Shown here: positions 1 through 11,140 of the stretch, in pieces
How positions within the stretch are numbered: position 1 is the first letter of the stretch
How the letters are laid out: the number at the start of each line of letters is the position of its first letter
DNA from: Chara braunii
Lineage: Eukaryota > Streptophyta > Charophyceae > Charales > Characeae
Assembly: GCA_003427395.1 (NCBI GenBank)
Contig: BFEA01000113.1
Span: 1,187,470 to 1,226,030 of the forward strand
Length of the DNA: 38,561 nucleotides
Direction of reading: 5' to 3'
Translations under genes and position numbers: made by a program
The notes under the pieces: model-generated
Told to the model about the DNA's origin: nothing
Seen by the model: only the letters and a program-made list of their open reading frames with translations
The model's database searches: none

Positions 1-62
<62 letters not shown>
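1..62. repeat. CT microsatellite at window edge
   Basis: An uninterrupted CT dinucleotide run opens the window. It lies in the leader of element E0. The related element E3 has a CT run at the equivalent leader position (29753-29808), so the tract is probably an inherited part of this leader rather than an independent genomic microsatellite. Confidence 0.95.
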
Positions 63-64
<2 letters not shown>

Positions 65-801
65 GCTGTTGTTTTCTTCCTTCCTTCAGTTCTCGGCGCC
101 CATGGCCGCTCTTCCCCAACTTCAAGTGGCGGCCTTCTTTCTCTAATGTGGCGAACTTTGTCTTCGTGGCGACTTCCTTCCTCGACGATCGCGGCAACAA
201 CGATGGTTAGCCCAGCTGGCGCAAAAACAAGGACGCAGTGATGAAACGGACAGCGCGCAATTAAAGCGCGTACACATGGTGAGCGTGCCCAGGCGCACAA
301 GCAAATAGCGGGTGCGCGCAATCACTAGCAAAGCGCGTGCGAGATAACGAGCAGCGCGCGCGCAGACAGTGGAGCGCGATCTACTATAGTTCCTGTGGGA
401 AACAGCGGGACGCGTGTGGCGACAGCTTGGGACTCTAGCGCACGGTCAGGACAGCGGGGTGCGCGACTACAAATGGTGCACAATAGAGGCGGGTCGCGGG
501 GCGCAGCTGGGCAAGCACGGGAACTGGCGTGCAACCCGACAACGATGTGTGCGGCAATAGAGATAGCAGCGTGCGATATAACGACGCGTGGCAGCAGCGG
601 GGCACTCGACAAATCACGGGTGCTGCAGCACGTGGCTGGTGACGAGGCCCCAGACGATCTTCTTCGGCGGGCTGCTCCGCTATTGCTGACGTGGCGCCTC
701 AGCGCCCTTCCTCCTCTCTTCAACGGTGACTATGCTGATGCTCACATGGCGCCTCCCTATACGATGGCGACGACGACGGCGATACGAGACAGCGGGAACC
801 A
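63..801 (-). mobile_element. E0 retrotransposon leader (partial)
   Basis: This non-coding stretch lies internal to the PBS at 802-813 of a minus-strand LTR element whose body is left of the window. It is rich in GCGC-type dinucleotides and in short degenerate motifs. The leader of E3 (29810-30262) has the same texture, including the segment just before the PBS where both carry an agcgggaacc/aacgggaacc-like sequence. The predicted ORFs here are Arg/Ala-rich composition artefacts with no recognisable domain. I see no host gene in it. Confidence 0.7.
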
Positions 802-813
802 GCTCTGATACCA
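802..813 (-). other. E0 primer-binding site, initiator tRNA-Met
   Basis: On the minus strand this reads TGGTATCAGAGC, the canonical plant LTR-retrotransposon PBS complementary to the 3' end of initiator tRNA-Met. One base separates it from the LTR end (TG...CA type, LTR begins at 815 in plus coordinates). Confidence 0.9.
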
Positions 814-814
814 A

Positions 815-1740
815 TGCAATCAGACTCATCTTCTTTGATACTTAGCATCCATGCAAACAGATGACGATCAAGCTAGCGACTTGAGCCAACACAAGGCTCA
901 AAGATAACGAAGCCAAGAACACGGTTCAGATTCAAACTTGTCCTGATTGGCTATGACCGATCACTGTACTCTCTGCAACTTGTTCGCACACACTTGTTCA
1001 CACACACAACTTATTCGCACACACCCCCTGGATCTCCCTGGATGTCCCGCACTCGTACACACAACACACGTACACACACAAACACTAACTCCATTCACGC
1101 AGCTATGTCTGCCATCTACCTCTACTACTAACACAAGCGACTATGTCCGCGTCTTTTGTCCTCTTAGCCCTCTCCTCCTTCGGGCACCTGCAGACCTTCG
1201 TACACAAGACGCTCCGACAGCGCTTCCGCACGGCTCATAGGCGGAATGAATGAATGACTGAACGCTGCCTCTTTATTTCTACTTCAGATCGTCACTGGTC
1301 TGCCCCTTTCCACCAGGCCCGGGGTGCACACAGTCCCACGTGGTACTTGCTGACTAGACGAAGTGCGACTAGGACTGGATATCGCTGGCTAAGCTAGGTA
1401 GCACAAGGCCTGCCCTTTGCTGACTGTGCTAGGACTGCCCTTTCTTGACTCAGACGCGGACTGACTCCTCTACTCACGAAGGGCCACTTACGGATCTTCC
1501 GGAAGGCCATAGACTTGACCCTTGGATATTGTAGCAGCTACGTTCTTGACCACTGCTATGACTCCTAAACTACAAACCTACGGCTCAAGACCCGATGACC
1601 GCCCTACATACAACATCTAAAATACGACTTTCAAACAGGAGGTCGTGGGTTCAAACACACGGGCTCACGGGCACTGAATATGAGTGAAGGGAAGGTCTAG
1701 GGATCGAGCTTTGGGTATTGCATCTGCTACCGTGAAGGTG
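815..1740 (-). repeat. E0 5' LTR
   Basis: This LTR is homologous over most of its length to the E3 5' LTR (30276-31110 plus 32342 to ~32410). Shared landmarks include the run of cacaca motifs, a segment around 1180-1250 matching 30610-30700, and the gggttcaaacac motif near 1650. The E3 TATA box has decayed here: 'tttatttctac' replaces 'tttatttatac' near 1270. The outer end (1725-1745) is approximate. Beyond it lies an F2-family LTR fragment, so E0 probably inserted into that older LTR. Confidence 0.8.
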
Positions 1741-1744
1741 AAAT

Positions 1745-2055
1745 GGCTATGGTGGACGTCATGTGACACCTGCAGTAGAAGAGGGATTCAAACATTGATT
1801 CTGGCTCGGCCATTCAACATTGTTATTATTATTTCTTGTGTGAATAAGAGAGGAGGAGATAAGGAGGAGGAGAGTGGTTGGCAAAGAATAAGAGGATTAT
1901 CCTTTGTCGATGTTGGTGTACATCATCTTCTTCTTTCTTTCTTCTTCTTCTTCTTACCCTCTCTCTCCTCTCAAGTTCACTCGTTTCGTTTTGCGATTGG
2001 ATGGCATTGTACTTTCTGATGAATGTGTACTTCGAAATTGGCCAGGATCATAACA
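1745..2055 (+). repeat. F2-family LTR fragment (3' part)
   Basis: This segment matches the last ~320 bp of the E2 5' LTR (16222-16546). Shared features are 'gctatggtggac', 'gattctgg..c..ccattca', a GTTATT-type run, a GGAGGAG run, a CTT-rich tract, 'ggtggcattgt'-like sequence and the terminus 'ccaggatc.taaca'. No PBS follows here, so this is a 3' LTR or a solo LTR end. Its 5' part is missing because E0 abuts it. Confidence 0.75.
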
Positions 2056-2077
2056 TTCACCCAATGTGGAAATGTAT

Positions 2078-3013
2078 TGCAAGGAAGATGAGCGATAGCG
2101 AACTTCAGAAATGAAACAACATCATACACATAAGACCAGATAGTTGTGACGTCGAACCAATAGCAGAATTGCATCACGAGTTTCACCAAATAAGAGCACA
2201 ACAAAAGCTCATAATTGACAGTGCTAGAATAGTCTTATCGTCATCAACGAAGAACCAATGTCTATATCATATCTGGTGCTCAGCGCCTAGACTACGAATG
2301 ACAAGTCCTATCTAGCCTAGACCACAATGCCGCTGATGACGTCAACAGCTGCCCGAAGTACGAGCAGATCTCGGCCAATGCCGCACGCCTCAAGCACCAG
2401 GTATGTCTCTCGTATCACTCACAACCTCGTTCCCCAACTCACAGATGCCACATGCACCCAAGGACCACCATGCGCCCCATCCAGCATACAGCAGCGCAGC
2501 TCGACTATGGTTGCCTGCTCCTTCCAGCTCGCTCGTGAGCGCGTGAGCGCTGGCCAGCGATAGCGCAGCAGTGCTTGCACACAATGCAGCCAGTGCCCGA
2601 ATGTCCAATGCGTAGCCAGGCCCTTCCCTATATCGAAGTGGCCTGCTGCTGCGTGAGGTAATGCGGTACTGGGCCCTGGCCCAGAAGCTTCCGGTAGGCC
2701 CCACGAGGCCGAGTTTGAGTCCGAAGTAAACAGGCCCAGGGCCTGTGGTTGTTACCAACACTCAACTGCCCTCAGCCTTTGTTCGGCCCACGTTGTGTAT
2801 CCGGCCCAGGGCCTGCCTCAGTTACATACAATGAAAGGCAGCCTGGGCCTGGGCGCTTCCAACCAAGTGGCGCTGCGCAACTGCCTGACTTTCCCCAGTT
2901 GCGTGGTGACCCCAAAATGGCCTGTAGGCCTTGGTCGTACCTGCCTTGACTTAGGGCGACCGACTGCGTTGAAAATAGGCCCTGTAGGGCATATCAAGGC
3001 CCTGTGCCTCGCA
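2078..3013 (-). repeat. E1 3' LTR
   Basis: This is a direct repeat of 9823-10745 with matching ends: in plus coordinates it starts TGCAAGGA and ends CCTCGCA. Homology stops abruptly after 3013 on this side and after 10745 on the other, which fixes the boundaries. It is 936 bp and rich in GGCCC/GGGCC motifs. Confidence 0.93.
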
Positions 3014-3049
3014 TTCCGTCCATACTTCGATAGTCCTCTGAGAAGTTGA

Positions 3050-4366
3050 ATCTTCGATAATCTGGCGCTTTCCCTTCTGCAGAGACTTCTCATAGTGAGC
3101 GGCAACCTGCGGAGCGGTCTGCATCAATTCCTCCCGTGTGAACCACCTATCCTCCTTTGGATCAGTGTGATGTCTGAACCGAACTCGGTACTATAGCTTT
3201 AGTTTTGGAGGACGTCCTCTGCCTGTCGATCTTGGAACTGACATTTCCTTGTGATCAACGATGTCGTCGATGTCGACCTCTCCATCCATGGCTGGGGGCA
3301 GCATAGAGCGACGAGAGGGAAACTGGTCAGTTTCTTTAAAAGGTGCAAGCTTGGAGGCGTTGAAAATAGGGTAAGTGCGTAGGTGTCTAGGGATCCGAAT
3401 AACATACGAGGGTCCGTCTGGTTCATACCCAACTACATCCGGAACCTCCCATGGTCCGAAGTACTAAGGCATGAGCTTACGGGAAATCCCATGCTCCTGT
3501 CCCAGTTCAGAAGCCTTGACCTAGACCCTATCCCCTACTTGAAACATAGATGGGCGGCGATGTTTGTTCTCATATTCGATCATCGCTGCCTGTGCTTTGT
3601 GAAAGTGTTCTACTGCCTGCTGCATATGACTCTCATTGTTAGGACTTACTCCTGCGGCACTATGAACTGCGTTGTTGTACAGGCTGGCGATGAGAGCAAC
3701 CTTCTCATCCCAGTCCACTTGATTAGGCTTAATGTAGTGCCTCAACAAGTGTTGAACAGCGCGGTTCACTTGCTCTGCCTGTCCATTTGCCTCTGGATGA
3801 TTTCCAAATGTCATCTGCAGCTGCGTTCCTTGTTCGGCATCTGCGGCTTTCCACAGTTCACTGGTGAATCGGACATCCCTGTCGCTGATTATAGACTTCG
3901 GGAGGCCAAAGTCTTTGACCCAGTTATCTTTAAATAGCTTGATAACGTACTCGGTCTTTGCTGTTTCCGGCATGGCCACTAACCTAGCATACTTACTAAA
4001 TCTATCCACGATGATGTAGATGTATCTCATGCCACTCTTGTTGGTGACTAGCGTATCCATGAAGTCCATGGACAGGCTTTCACTAGGCCTTTCTAGAATG
4101 GGAAGGGGCTTGAGCATCCCAAGAGGAGCATGTGTTCGGGGCTTGTCACGTTGACAAACTTGACAAGTCTCGACATACAGTTTGGCATCTCGCATCATCG
4201 TGGGCCACCAGAACCGCTGCAACAGATTGGCTGCAGTCTTCATGAAGCCAAAATGTCTTGTGGCATCGTGACTCTCGCCTAAAAATAAACTACGCAAAGA
4301 CTCTCTATTAGGAACACACAGACGTTTATTCCCGGCCTTCTCAAGGAACAACAAGTCGTTGACCAA
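3050..4366 (-). pseudogene. E1 integrase with chromodomain
   Basis: This is the C-terminal part of pol, read from 4366 downward. The N-terminal zinc-binding domain shows two His (HDATRH) and the CQVC pair. The catalytic core has all three acidic residues in context: MDFMD, SDRDVRF and the Glu of HPEANGQAEQ. The reading continues past 3521 into a C-terminal region with a YPIFNASKL motif. A chromodomain at about 3065-3300 contains YRVRFRHHTDPKEDRWF and an acidic VDIDDIVDH start. An in-frame TAG (3191-3193) interrupts the chromodomain, and at least one frameshift near 3470-3520 separates it from the core. The core itself is open for 281 codons. In chromoviruses this domain binds modified histones to direct integration. 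Confidence 0.9.
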
Positions 4367-5650
4367 CTCTAAACTCGACAGAAGTCACCTTGTCCTTCGC
4401 TTCAAGTTTGCGTATGATCTGGGACATGAACTGGTCATCGCGATAGGCTTCCACCAAAGAGCGAGTGACATCGTCAGCAAGCCCGAACTCGGTGATCAGC
4501 GCACCGGAGAAGTTTGGCCTACGCGACGGCGCGTCAGCAACTTTGTTGTACTCACCTTTGAGGTACTGGGGCTCGAAGTCGTACTGCTCAATGACTTTGA
4601 TCCAGCGTTTCAGTGCATCGGAGAGCACATACTGAGTTCTCATCCACTTCAGGGTCTGATGATATGTCCCAACGATAAAGAACCTCCCAAGGAGATAGTG
4701 CCTCCAATGGGTTAGCGCTTTATAGATCGCGTAGAACTCCTTCTCATAGGTGGACTTAGCCAACTTCTGAGAGGGCATCTTTTTGGACATGTACTCTCAT
4801 GGCCTCAACTTTGGCCCCTCCTGCTGCGCTAGCACGACACCGATGCCATATTGGCTGGCATCCGTGGTTACTATGAACAGCTTGTCAGGATCAGAAGTTT
4901 CAAGACCTCATGATGCGTCAACGCATGCTTCAGAGGTCTGAAAGCAGCCTCGCACCTGTCTGTCCACTCCCATGGGGTGTCAAGGCGGGTCAGGTCAGTC
5001 AAAGGAGCGACCACTATGCTATAGTTCTTAACAAAGTTACGGTAGTAGCCGGTCATAACTAAGAAAGACCTCATCTCAGTCACAGACTGAGGACGCGGCC
5101 AGTCACGAATGCTGGCCACCTTGGCGTCATCGAGCTTGAAACCCTCCGCGGAAATCTCATGACCCAAGTACAAGATCCGGGTGCGACCAAACTCGCATGT
5201 CTCCCCGTTGATCTTGAACTTGTGCTGTCGGAGGAGACTGGGGACTTTGTCTAACTGTGCAACATGCTCCTCGACAATCCTATTAAAAATAAGTATGTCA
5301 TCGAGGTACACGATGACAAACTTATCCAAGTAGTCATGAAAGATCCATAGTGCTGAAAGGTGCCAGGAGCATTGCAGAGGCCGAAAGGCATCACCACAAA
5401 CTCGTACAGACCGTACCTGGTCTGAAAAGCGGTTTTGTGCAGATGACCGTATTGCAATCTGATGGTAAGACTTCAGATCTATTTTACTGAAGCATCGACA
5501 CCCTTGCACTCTATCTAGCAAATCGTCGATGCGTGGTAGGGGCTCTTGGTTCTTGACAATGATGGCATTGAGGCTCCTATAGTCAATGCACATCCTCAAT
5601 GTTCCCCCCTTCTTTGGTACGAATAGGACTGGAGATCCATAAAGGGAAAC
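4341..5650 (-). pseudogene. E1 reverse transcriptase and RNase H
   Basis: RT starts with [11 protein letters not shown] and [10 protein letters not shown]. Frameshifts follow near 5330-5460, where parallel frames carry [18 protein letters not shown]. The catalytic YLDD is intact (5297-5308). A C-terminal segment with RSFL...YYRNFV leads into RNase H. RNase H shows STYEKEFYAI and ends VADAPSRRP. Its expected Asp in the DHQTL motif is Tyr (TYHQTLKW), and the conserved Gly of the SGYHQI motif in RT is lost (KSYHQI). Two changes of frame split RT, RNase H and integrase. The protein cannot now be made in one piece. Confidence 0.9.
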
Positions 5651-5673
5651 ACTCGGCCGGATCCAACCCTTCT

Positions 5674-6550
5674 CTACGAGTTCCTTGAGTTATCGACGAA
5701 GCTCATCAAACTCGCTTGGAGACATCCGATAGATCCTACCCTTCGGGATGCCCTCTCTACAACCTCCCTCTCTACAACCCCTTTCGGCCCTTCAAATAGA
5801 TCAGGGTATTTAGCAACTACTCCTACCTCCGGCGGCATTTTCACCGGCTCGCCTGCTGCAGAGACATAAACTAGATACATACCCTCCTCCGGATTTTGCT
5901 TATAATAATTGTAGAACGTGGCCGCACACATGCATCCATAGGACTCGATCAGACTACTAGCCTTAAACTTACGTAATCTGGCGGTCCCCCCACCTGGCAA
6001 AATGTGCTTAACCACTTTTGGATCCCAGTCAAACTGGGACTGTGCAACGGAGAGGTAGTACATACCTAACAAGATATCCATAGGGAAATCATCGCTCACT
6101 GGGAACGAGACGCGATGTCTCAGTTCCCCTCCCGCGTACGGGACAAGACACTCAATGTTTTGAAGGTAGTCGTTGACTACCATGCGCTGTTTGTTGGCAA
6201 AGGTAGACTCCACAGGTCGACTCAGGCCCTGCACTTGCCCTTGTAAGCGCAGCCTCTCAACGCACGAGCGTCTAATGAAGTTCCGTGTCGAGCAAGTGTC
6301 ATAATAGGCCCCGACCTTGCGGCCGCCGATGACTACCTCGCTGAAGAACATCTCACCCTTAGGGGCTTTAGCCAATGCCGTCCAAGAAGCTAGTGGGTCT
6401 GATCTAGACCACAGACACATTCATCGAACAAAGGCTCGATGGGTCTGCAAGTGTTTGCAGGACGACGATGGAGTCAGTAGCTTGGGCCATCTCTCGAGAT
6501 GGTGAGGGTGTCTCCACCACCTCGACCCTAGCAGGAACAACTACTATTCC
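5674..6550 (-). pseudogene. E1 retropepsin-like protease region
   Basis: This is an aspartic protease domain between gag and RT. The active-site loop reads YYDTCSTRNFI, where the family has D-S/T-G-A; Gly is replaced by Cys, which would be expected to inactivate it. The second hydrophobic motif (PMDILLGMYYL) corresponds to the ILG flap/Ψ-loop region. The frame is the same as gag (8523 downward). A short stretch at 6404-6550 reads on only in another frame, so two compensating shifts or local indels are present. Downstream, PPEVGVVAKYPDLFEG is the usual linker before RT. Confidence 0.85.
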
Positions 6551-8523
6551 TACTTGCCCGACGCATTTCCTGGAGCAGTGCAAGAACTGCTGGCCACATT
6601 GCTGCCAAAGGGAACGGAGGATCCCAACACCTGCCCCATCGTAGGCGGGATCTTTTCTGTCACCTTCTTGTTTCGGCACTTGAACTGGTTATGGCCATAT
6701 TGGCCACAATGAATACAAGCCTGCCGCGTGTACCGATCTCTCCACACGTCCTCACTGAGACCCGCTTTCTCCCATGGAGGAGCATTGGGGTCAACTTGAC
6801 TCCTAGATCGGGAACCTTCACGGTGTCTATCGATTGCCTTACCTTTTTGAGCTACGGCAGCGACTACTCCACCCCTGAAAGCTTCTACGCTGCCAGCCTC
6901 TTAACCCACTCCCGCCTGGAAGTCGTCGTCCAAGTCGATGGTGGAACCATCGTTGTCGACGAACATGATGCGTCCCTTTGCTTTCCAGTTGGAAGGCAGA
7001 GACTTTTTGGTACCATCCGTTGTGGGTGTCTGACCATGTCCTATCTTTGCTTCAAGGTCTAGGGCCTTCATGCTAAACGATGGGAAGTTGTGCATGTTGA
7101 TGTTGGCCTCACCTGCCAACTGATTCGTGAGAGGCATAGGAAAGCATCTTAGGTAGGAGGTGAGTAAAACCTGGGGGTCATAGCGCACCCCAGGGACACA
7201 GATCAGACGCTCTACTGCGTCTGTGGCTTCCCTTACTGACTTAAACTGCCTAGTATGCGGAGTCAGGATCACATCAGTGGCCTTTTGAGCCTCCTGAGGA
7301 TCATGCCACTTGTCTTCCACCAACTTGAGGAAGTCATCCAATTTATGGGTGACTGCCCAAGCGCGGAAGTCATGACCGTATCCCTGTAACTGCACTAAAC
7401 CGCTCAACCATCTTGTTGCACTCCCCTTTAGATAGGAGGCAGCCACAAACACTTCCTCGTGCGGCAAGGTAAGTTTACACTTAGCATAGACGGGCACTGC
7501 TTTCAACCATGTGTCGAGGTTTTCGCCCCTCTTATCCCCTGTAAAGGGTTTAGGATGAGCGATGGCCGTCTTTGGAACCCATTGACTTTGTCCCGGTACA
7601 TGCACCATCCCGGGTTGTGGACCCTGTGGTGCAGGCTGCTCCACTAGCTGCTGCTGGGGCTGTGTACCCTGCGGCTGTGCAGGCTGCGAGACAGCAGGCT
7701 GCCCGCTTACGGCAGCCTGCGACGGACGTTGGGAGAACACTGTCTGTACAGGAACCTGCACGCTAGGACTTGCTGAGAACCCTCCTTCAAACGACATACT
7801 CAGGGAAACAGTTTGGACCGATGCTGGGGAGACATATGGGGATACCCCAGTCACCGGTGGGACATAAGGAGGAGGTTGTACAACGGGCCAGGCACCGGGC
7901 CCGGACGGCAATGGACCTGCCTGCACTCGCCCAACCAGCACGGCCAGACTCTGCTGGATGTCCTGAAGGAGGGCCGTGTGGTGGTCCTGCATTTCTACTA
8001 CGCCTAGCAGAACTGTCCGCAGCGTCCTCACATTTGCACCCATGTGCGTCACGTCCATGCCCTCTAACTCACTGATGTGCGCTTCTCTCCGCTGCATCCT
8101 GACTCTTCTTCTAATCATTTTTTCCTTCTCCGCTTTTCTCTCTCTTAAAGCTTTTTGTAGTTGTGCCTCCTGCAGTGCTGCCTGCTGTATGGCAATCTCA
8201 TCACAAGTCAACACTATTGGCTGAATTATCATTACGCCGGTGGACTGACTCAGGGTCTGTGCGACCGTTGACCCTAGGGCCCCTGAACTGCTAACCTGGG
8301 AACTCTGCTTCACAGCAGTTGCCATGGCTGCTGAAGCTGCGGCTTCGCTTGTGAATGCCCTGCAGGCCTATGCTGCCCTAGCTCTCTGCTGCTGGTGCTG
8401 CCTCTCCCTTTGCTGGCGGAACAGCAACCTATCACCCTCGGGTCCTAATGCCACGTGGGCAGTCGGGTGTCTAGCCGATCGCAAGATCCGGTCGTCCTCA
8501 CTAGTGGTATCCCTGTCGCTCAT
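6550..8523 (-). pseudogene. E1 Gag
   Basis: The frame can be followed from an ATG at 8523 to a stop at 6550, about 657 codons, broken only by TAG at 8368-8370 and TAA at 6901-6903. The N-terminus is charged and Gln-rich. A coiled-coil-like Lys/Glu/Arg region (about residues 110-160) and a Pro/Gln-rich linker follow. The Retrotrans_gag capsid segment (FTGDKRGENLDTWL, SYLKGSATRWL) comes next. The C-terminal zinc knuckle CIHCGQYGHNQFKC has exact CX2CX4HX4C spacing. I prefer 8523 over the internal Met at 8325 because the frame stays coding-like upstream across the amber codon. Gag forms the virus-like particle and binds element RNA. Confidence 0.88.
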
Positions 8524-9807
8524 AAGCTACAAAACTGTACACAATCTGCACTAAGTCACTCTTTGATGCTTACCGCAGCGTAGTGCACAGACCGATTTAT
8601 AATAATTAAACTAATTAATCGGTGGCTGCGTCAGAGAGTATAAATGTTTGGGTCCAACAGGTAAGTTGAGGTTCCTACAAACGAAACTACTTTGACTTTG
8701 ACTAGTTCGCAAACAAAAAGCACAATGAACAGAAAACAGTTCTAAACCATGCTGTCTGTTAGATGTTAATGGCTGTAAATCTAACTAATCAAAATAAAAA
8801 TAGGTCTTCGATATCGAAATGAATTGTGGGTCTGTTGCAGAGTGGAATCTTGCTCAAACTTATCACCTGGAATCTACCCCTCCCTCAGTTCTTCCTGAAT
8901 GTCTCTTGTCGCAAGGTCCCTGAGCAATCCGGACAGCGTGCGTGTCTAAAGGTGTGCACACGGCCCGGCCCTGTGCCCCGAGTCCCGCTGAGCTGGCCAG
9001 CCCTGCACAGTCTTTGTCATCGCGTGCAGCGAGCCTTACACCGACCAATTGGCTGATCAGGAGGCGTTTTTATGGACGGCCCCCAAAGTCCTCAGGAATT
9101 ATTTAACGCTGCAAACAGGACGACGATCGCAGCCAATGGAAGGTACCCCCCCGATGCTTATTTATAGACGCTTGGTCTCGTCTGTCCCATAGGGCTGGCC
9201 TGCCCTTCAGAACCCCTCTACAGTGCAGCGAGCAGACAAAGGACAAAGCAGCAAAGCATACGTGGTCTACTCCCGGTGGGTTGGCATGGTGACCGTGACC
9301 CAGTGCTTCGTCCAGGGCCCTTCAGATAGCACCGCCCTCTCCTTCCAGATGCTCCACGTGACGACTGATGACTCTCAAGGTTGAGCGCACCCGAATCCTC
9401 ACATGAGAGGATTCTCAAGACCGAACAAACATCCTCACGGTAAGAAGTGTCGAAGAGGGTAGATAAGGTTAGGTGCAACGTACTTCAAAATAGCTGCCCC
9501 CAACCACAGATATTCTCACCAGATGACCCGATGTTGATTGTGATGACCAATCGCTGCTTCGGCACAACCAGCATTGCACCACCGTTCCACCTCAGCATCA
9601 ATCACACACCGGATAGTTCTCATCACACTGCGAACACCCAATCTTCACCACTTAGCCTTCCTGGCAATCCCCTCTCCACCTGGGTCGCCTGCTTATCTTC
9701 GTCCTGCTCACTACACACGTCCCACGGCATGGTCGCTCACCACACACACCGCGTGCATGTACCGCATTAGGCAGAAGACAAGCGCCAGATTAGCGCACCT
9801 TACCACA
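8524..9807 (-). mobile_element. E1 untranslated leader
   Basis: About 1.3 kb lies between the PBS and the Gag start, without a convincing ORF. Most of it aligns with the leader of E4 (37151-38096): shared blocks include 'ttaccgtgagga', 'gtcacggtcaccatgc' and a GCAACGTTAAATAATTC-like block. One segment (about 9050-9130) is also shared with the otherwise different element E3. That conservation suggests a cis-acting role such as packaging or translation control, which is inference. Confidence 0.8.
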
Positions 9808-9819
9808 GCTCCGATACCA
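9808..9819 (-). other. E1 primer-binding site
   Basis: On the minus strand this reads TGGTATCGGAGC, one base from the canonical initiator tRNA-Met PBS (A to G). It starts three bases inside the 5' LTR. The same variant occurs in E2 (16549-16560) and E4 (37139-37150), so it is a stable variant and not a chance mutation. Confidence 0.92.
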
Positions 9820-9822
9820 AAT

Positions 9823-10745
9823 TGCAAGGAAGATGAGCAATAGCGAACTTCAGAAATCAAACAGCATCATACACATGAGACCAGATAGTCGTGACCTCGA
9901 ACCAATACCAGAATTGCATCACACGTTTCACCAAATAAGAGCACAGCAAAAGCTCATAATTGACAATGCTGGAATAGTCTCATCATCATCAACGAAGAAC
10001 CAATGTCGATATCCTATCTGGCGCTCGGCGCCCAGATTACGAATGGCAGATCCTATCTAGCCTAGAGTACAATGCCGCTGATGACGTCAACAGCTCTCAG
10101 AAGTACGAGCAGATCTCGGCCAATGCCGCATGCCTCAAGCACCAGTTACGCCTCTCGTATCACTCACAACCTCGTTCCCCAACTCACGGATGCCACATGC
10201 ACCCACGGACGACCATGCGCCCCATCCAGCATACAGCAGCGCAGCTCGGCTATGGCTGCCTGCTCCTTCCAGCTCGCCCGTGAGCACGTGAGCGCTGGCC
10301 AGCGATAGCGCAGCAGCGCTTGCACACAATGCAGCCAGTGCCCGAATGTCCAATGCGTAGGCAGGCCCTTCCCTATATCGAAGTGGCCTGCTGCTGCGTG
10401 CGGTAATGCGGTACTGGGCCCTGGCCCAGAAGCTTCCGGTATGCCCCACGAGGCTGAGCCTCAGTCCGAAGTAAACAGGCCCAGGGCCTGCACCCAACTG
10501 CCCTCAGCCTTTGTTCGGCCCACGTTGTGTATCCGGCCCAGGGCCTGCCTCAGTTACATACAATGAAAGGCAGCCTGGGCCTGGGCACTTCCAACCAACT
10601 GGCGCTGCGCAACTGCCTGAATTTCGCCAGTTGCGTGGTGACCCCAAAATGCCCTGTAGGCCTTGGTCGTGCCTGCCTTCACTTAGGGCGGCCGACTGCG
10701 TTGAAAATAGGCCCTGTTGGGCATACCGAGGCCCTGTGCCTCGCA
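9823..10745 (-). repeat. E1 5' LTR
   Basis: This 923-bp LTR pairs with 2078-3013. It has TG...CA ends, and GTAT follows it as one half of the target duplication. It carries many GGGCC/GGCCC inverted motifs. No strong TATA box is visible in the minus orientation; 'cgatataggg' (near 10375) is the best candidate. Confidence 0.93.
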
Positions 10746-11020
10746 GTATGTATCCCATAGGTGCAATGATGGCCTGGGTTCCCTGGTTTAGTGGCGATTG
10801 GCAAATACTAATCAATCTTGTGAACATCGACATCCTCTTCTTAACATTATTACCCTGTTACCAGGCAGTTAGGCTATTACAAAAAATGTGTAGTTTGTGT
10901 TGGATAAGCATATTTGACAAGAGACAAGGTCACTTGGCTGCTTCATCATTCTTTAAACTAAATTTTGCATCAGTTGCCTGCGGGTTACCTTGTTACAAAA
11001 ATTGGAAATTTTGTTTACAG
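10746..11020 (+). other. Host intron segment upstream of microexon
   Basis: This is unique-looking AT-rich sequence between E1 and the first supported host exon. A pyrimidine-rich end with TTTACAG precedes the exon. No further exon with compatible phase was found. Confidence 0.5.
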
Positions 11021-11056
11021 GATAAACTTGTTTAGGTTTCAGAAGAGAACAACACG
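11021..11056 (+). CDS. Host GHKL ATPase gene, microexon (36 bp)
   Basis: A 36-bp exon is inferred between TTGTTTACAG and the donor GTGAGC. It starts with the last base of a codon, encodes INLFRFQKRTT and ends two bases into a codon. The next exon begins with exactly the one base needed, restoring an Arg codon. The other frames hit stops. The joined peptide (…RFQKRTTR then PRVIVVEDT…) reads as a continuous beta-strand-like stretch. Support comes only from splice signals and phase, with no transcript evidence. The true 5' end of the gene lies upstream, probably beyond E1. Confidence 0.55.
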
Positions 11057-11140
11057 GTGAGCTGACAAGCTCACTTGGCTAAGTTGGTTGTTTCATTCGT
11101 TAATTAACTTGCCTGACGGATATATGCTCATTTTGGACAG

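Larger units (their letters stand above)
2078..10745 (-). mobile_element. E1: full-length Ty3/gypsy chromovirus (decayed)
   Basis: This is a complete minus-strand LTR retrotransposon of about 8.7 kb. Its 5' LTR is 9823-10745 and its 3' LTR is 2078-3013. The LTRs begin TGCGAGGC and end CTTGCA, and a 4-bp target duplication GTAT flanks them (2074-2077 and 10746-10749). In transcription order it has a PBS, a ~1.3-kb leader, gag with a zinc knuckle, protease, RT, RNase H, integrase and a C-terminal chromodomain. That gene order (integrase last) defines Ty3/gypsy, and the chromodomain defines chromoviruses. The LTRs differ at roughly 13 of the first ~160 aligned bases by hand count, so the insertion is not recent. 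Stops and frameshifts make it non-autonomous now. It lies just 5' of the first host exon I can define. Confidence 0.93.

Noticed and set aside
63-808. Arg/Ala-rich ORFs in the E0 leader
   Set aside because: They overlap on both strands, follow GCGC composition and lie in a known non-coding position (LTR leader).
10865-10928. Possible additional host exon (GCAGTTAGGC... to GTCACT)
   Set aside because: It ends in phase 1, which does not fit the phase the 11021 exon needs, its donor is weak, and the other frames contain stops.
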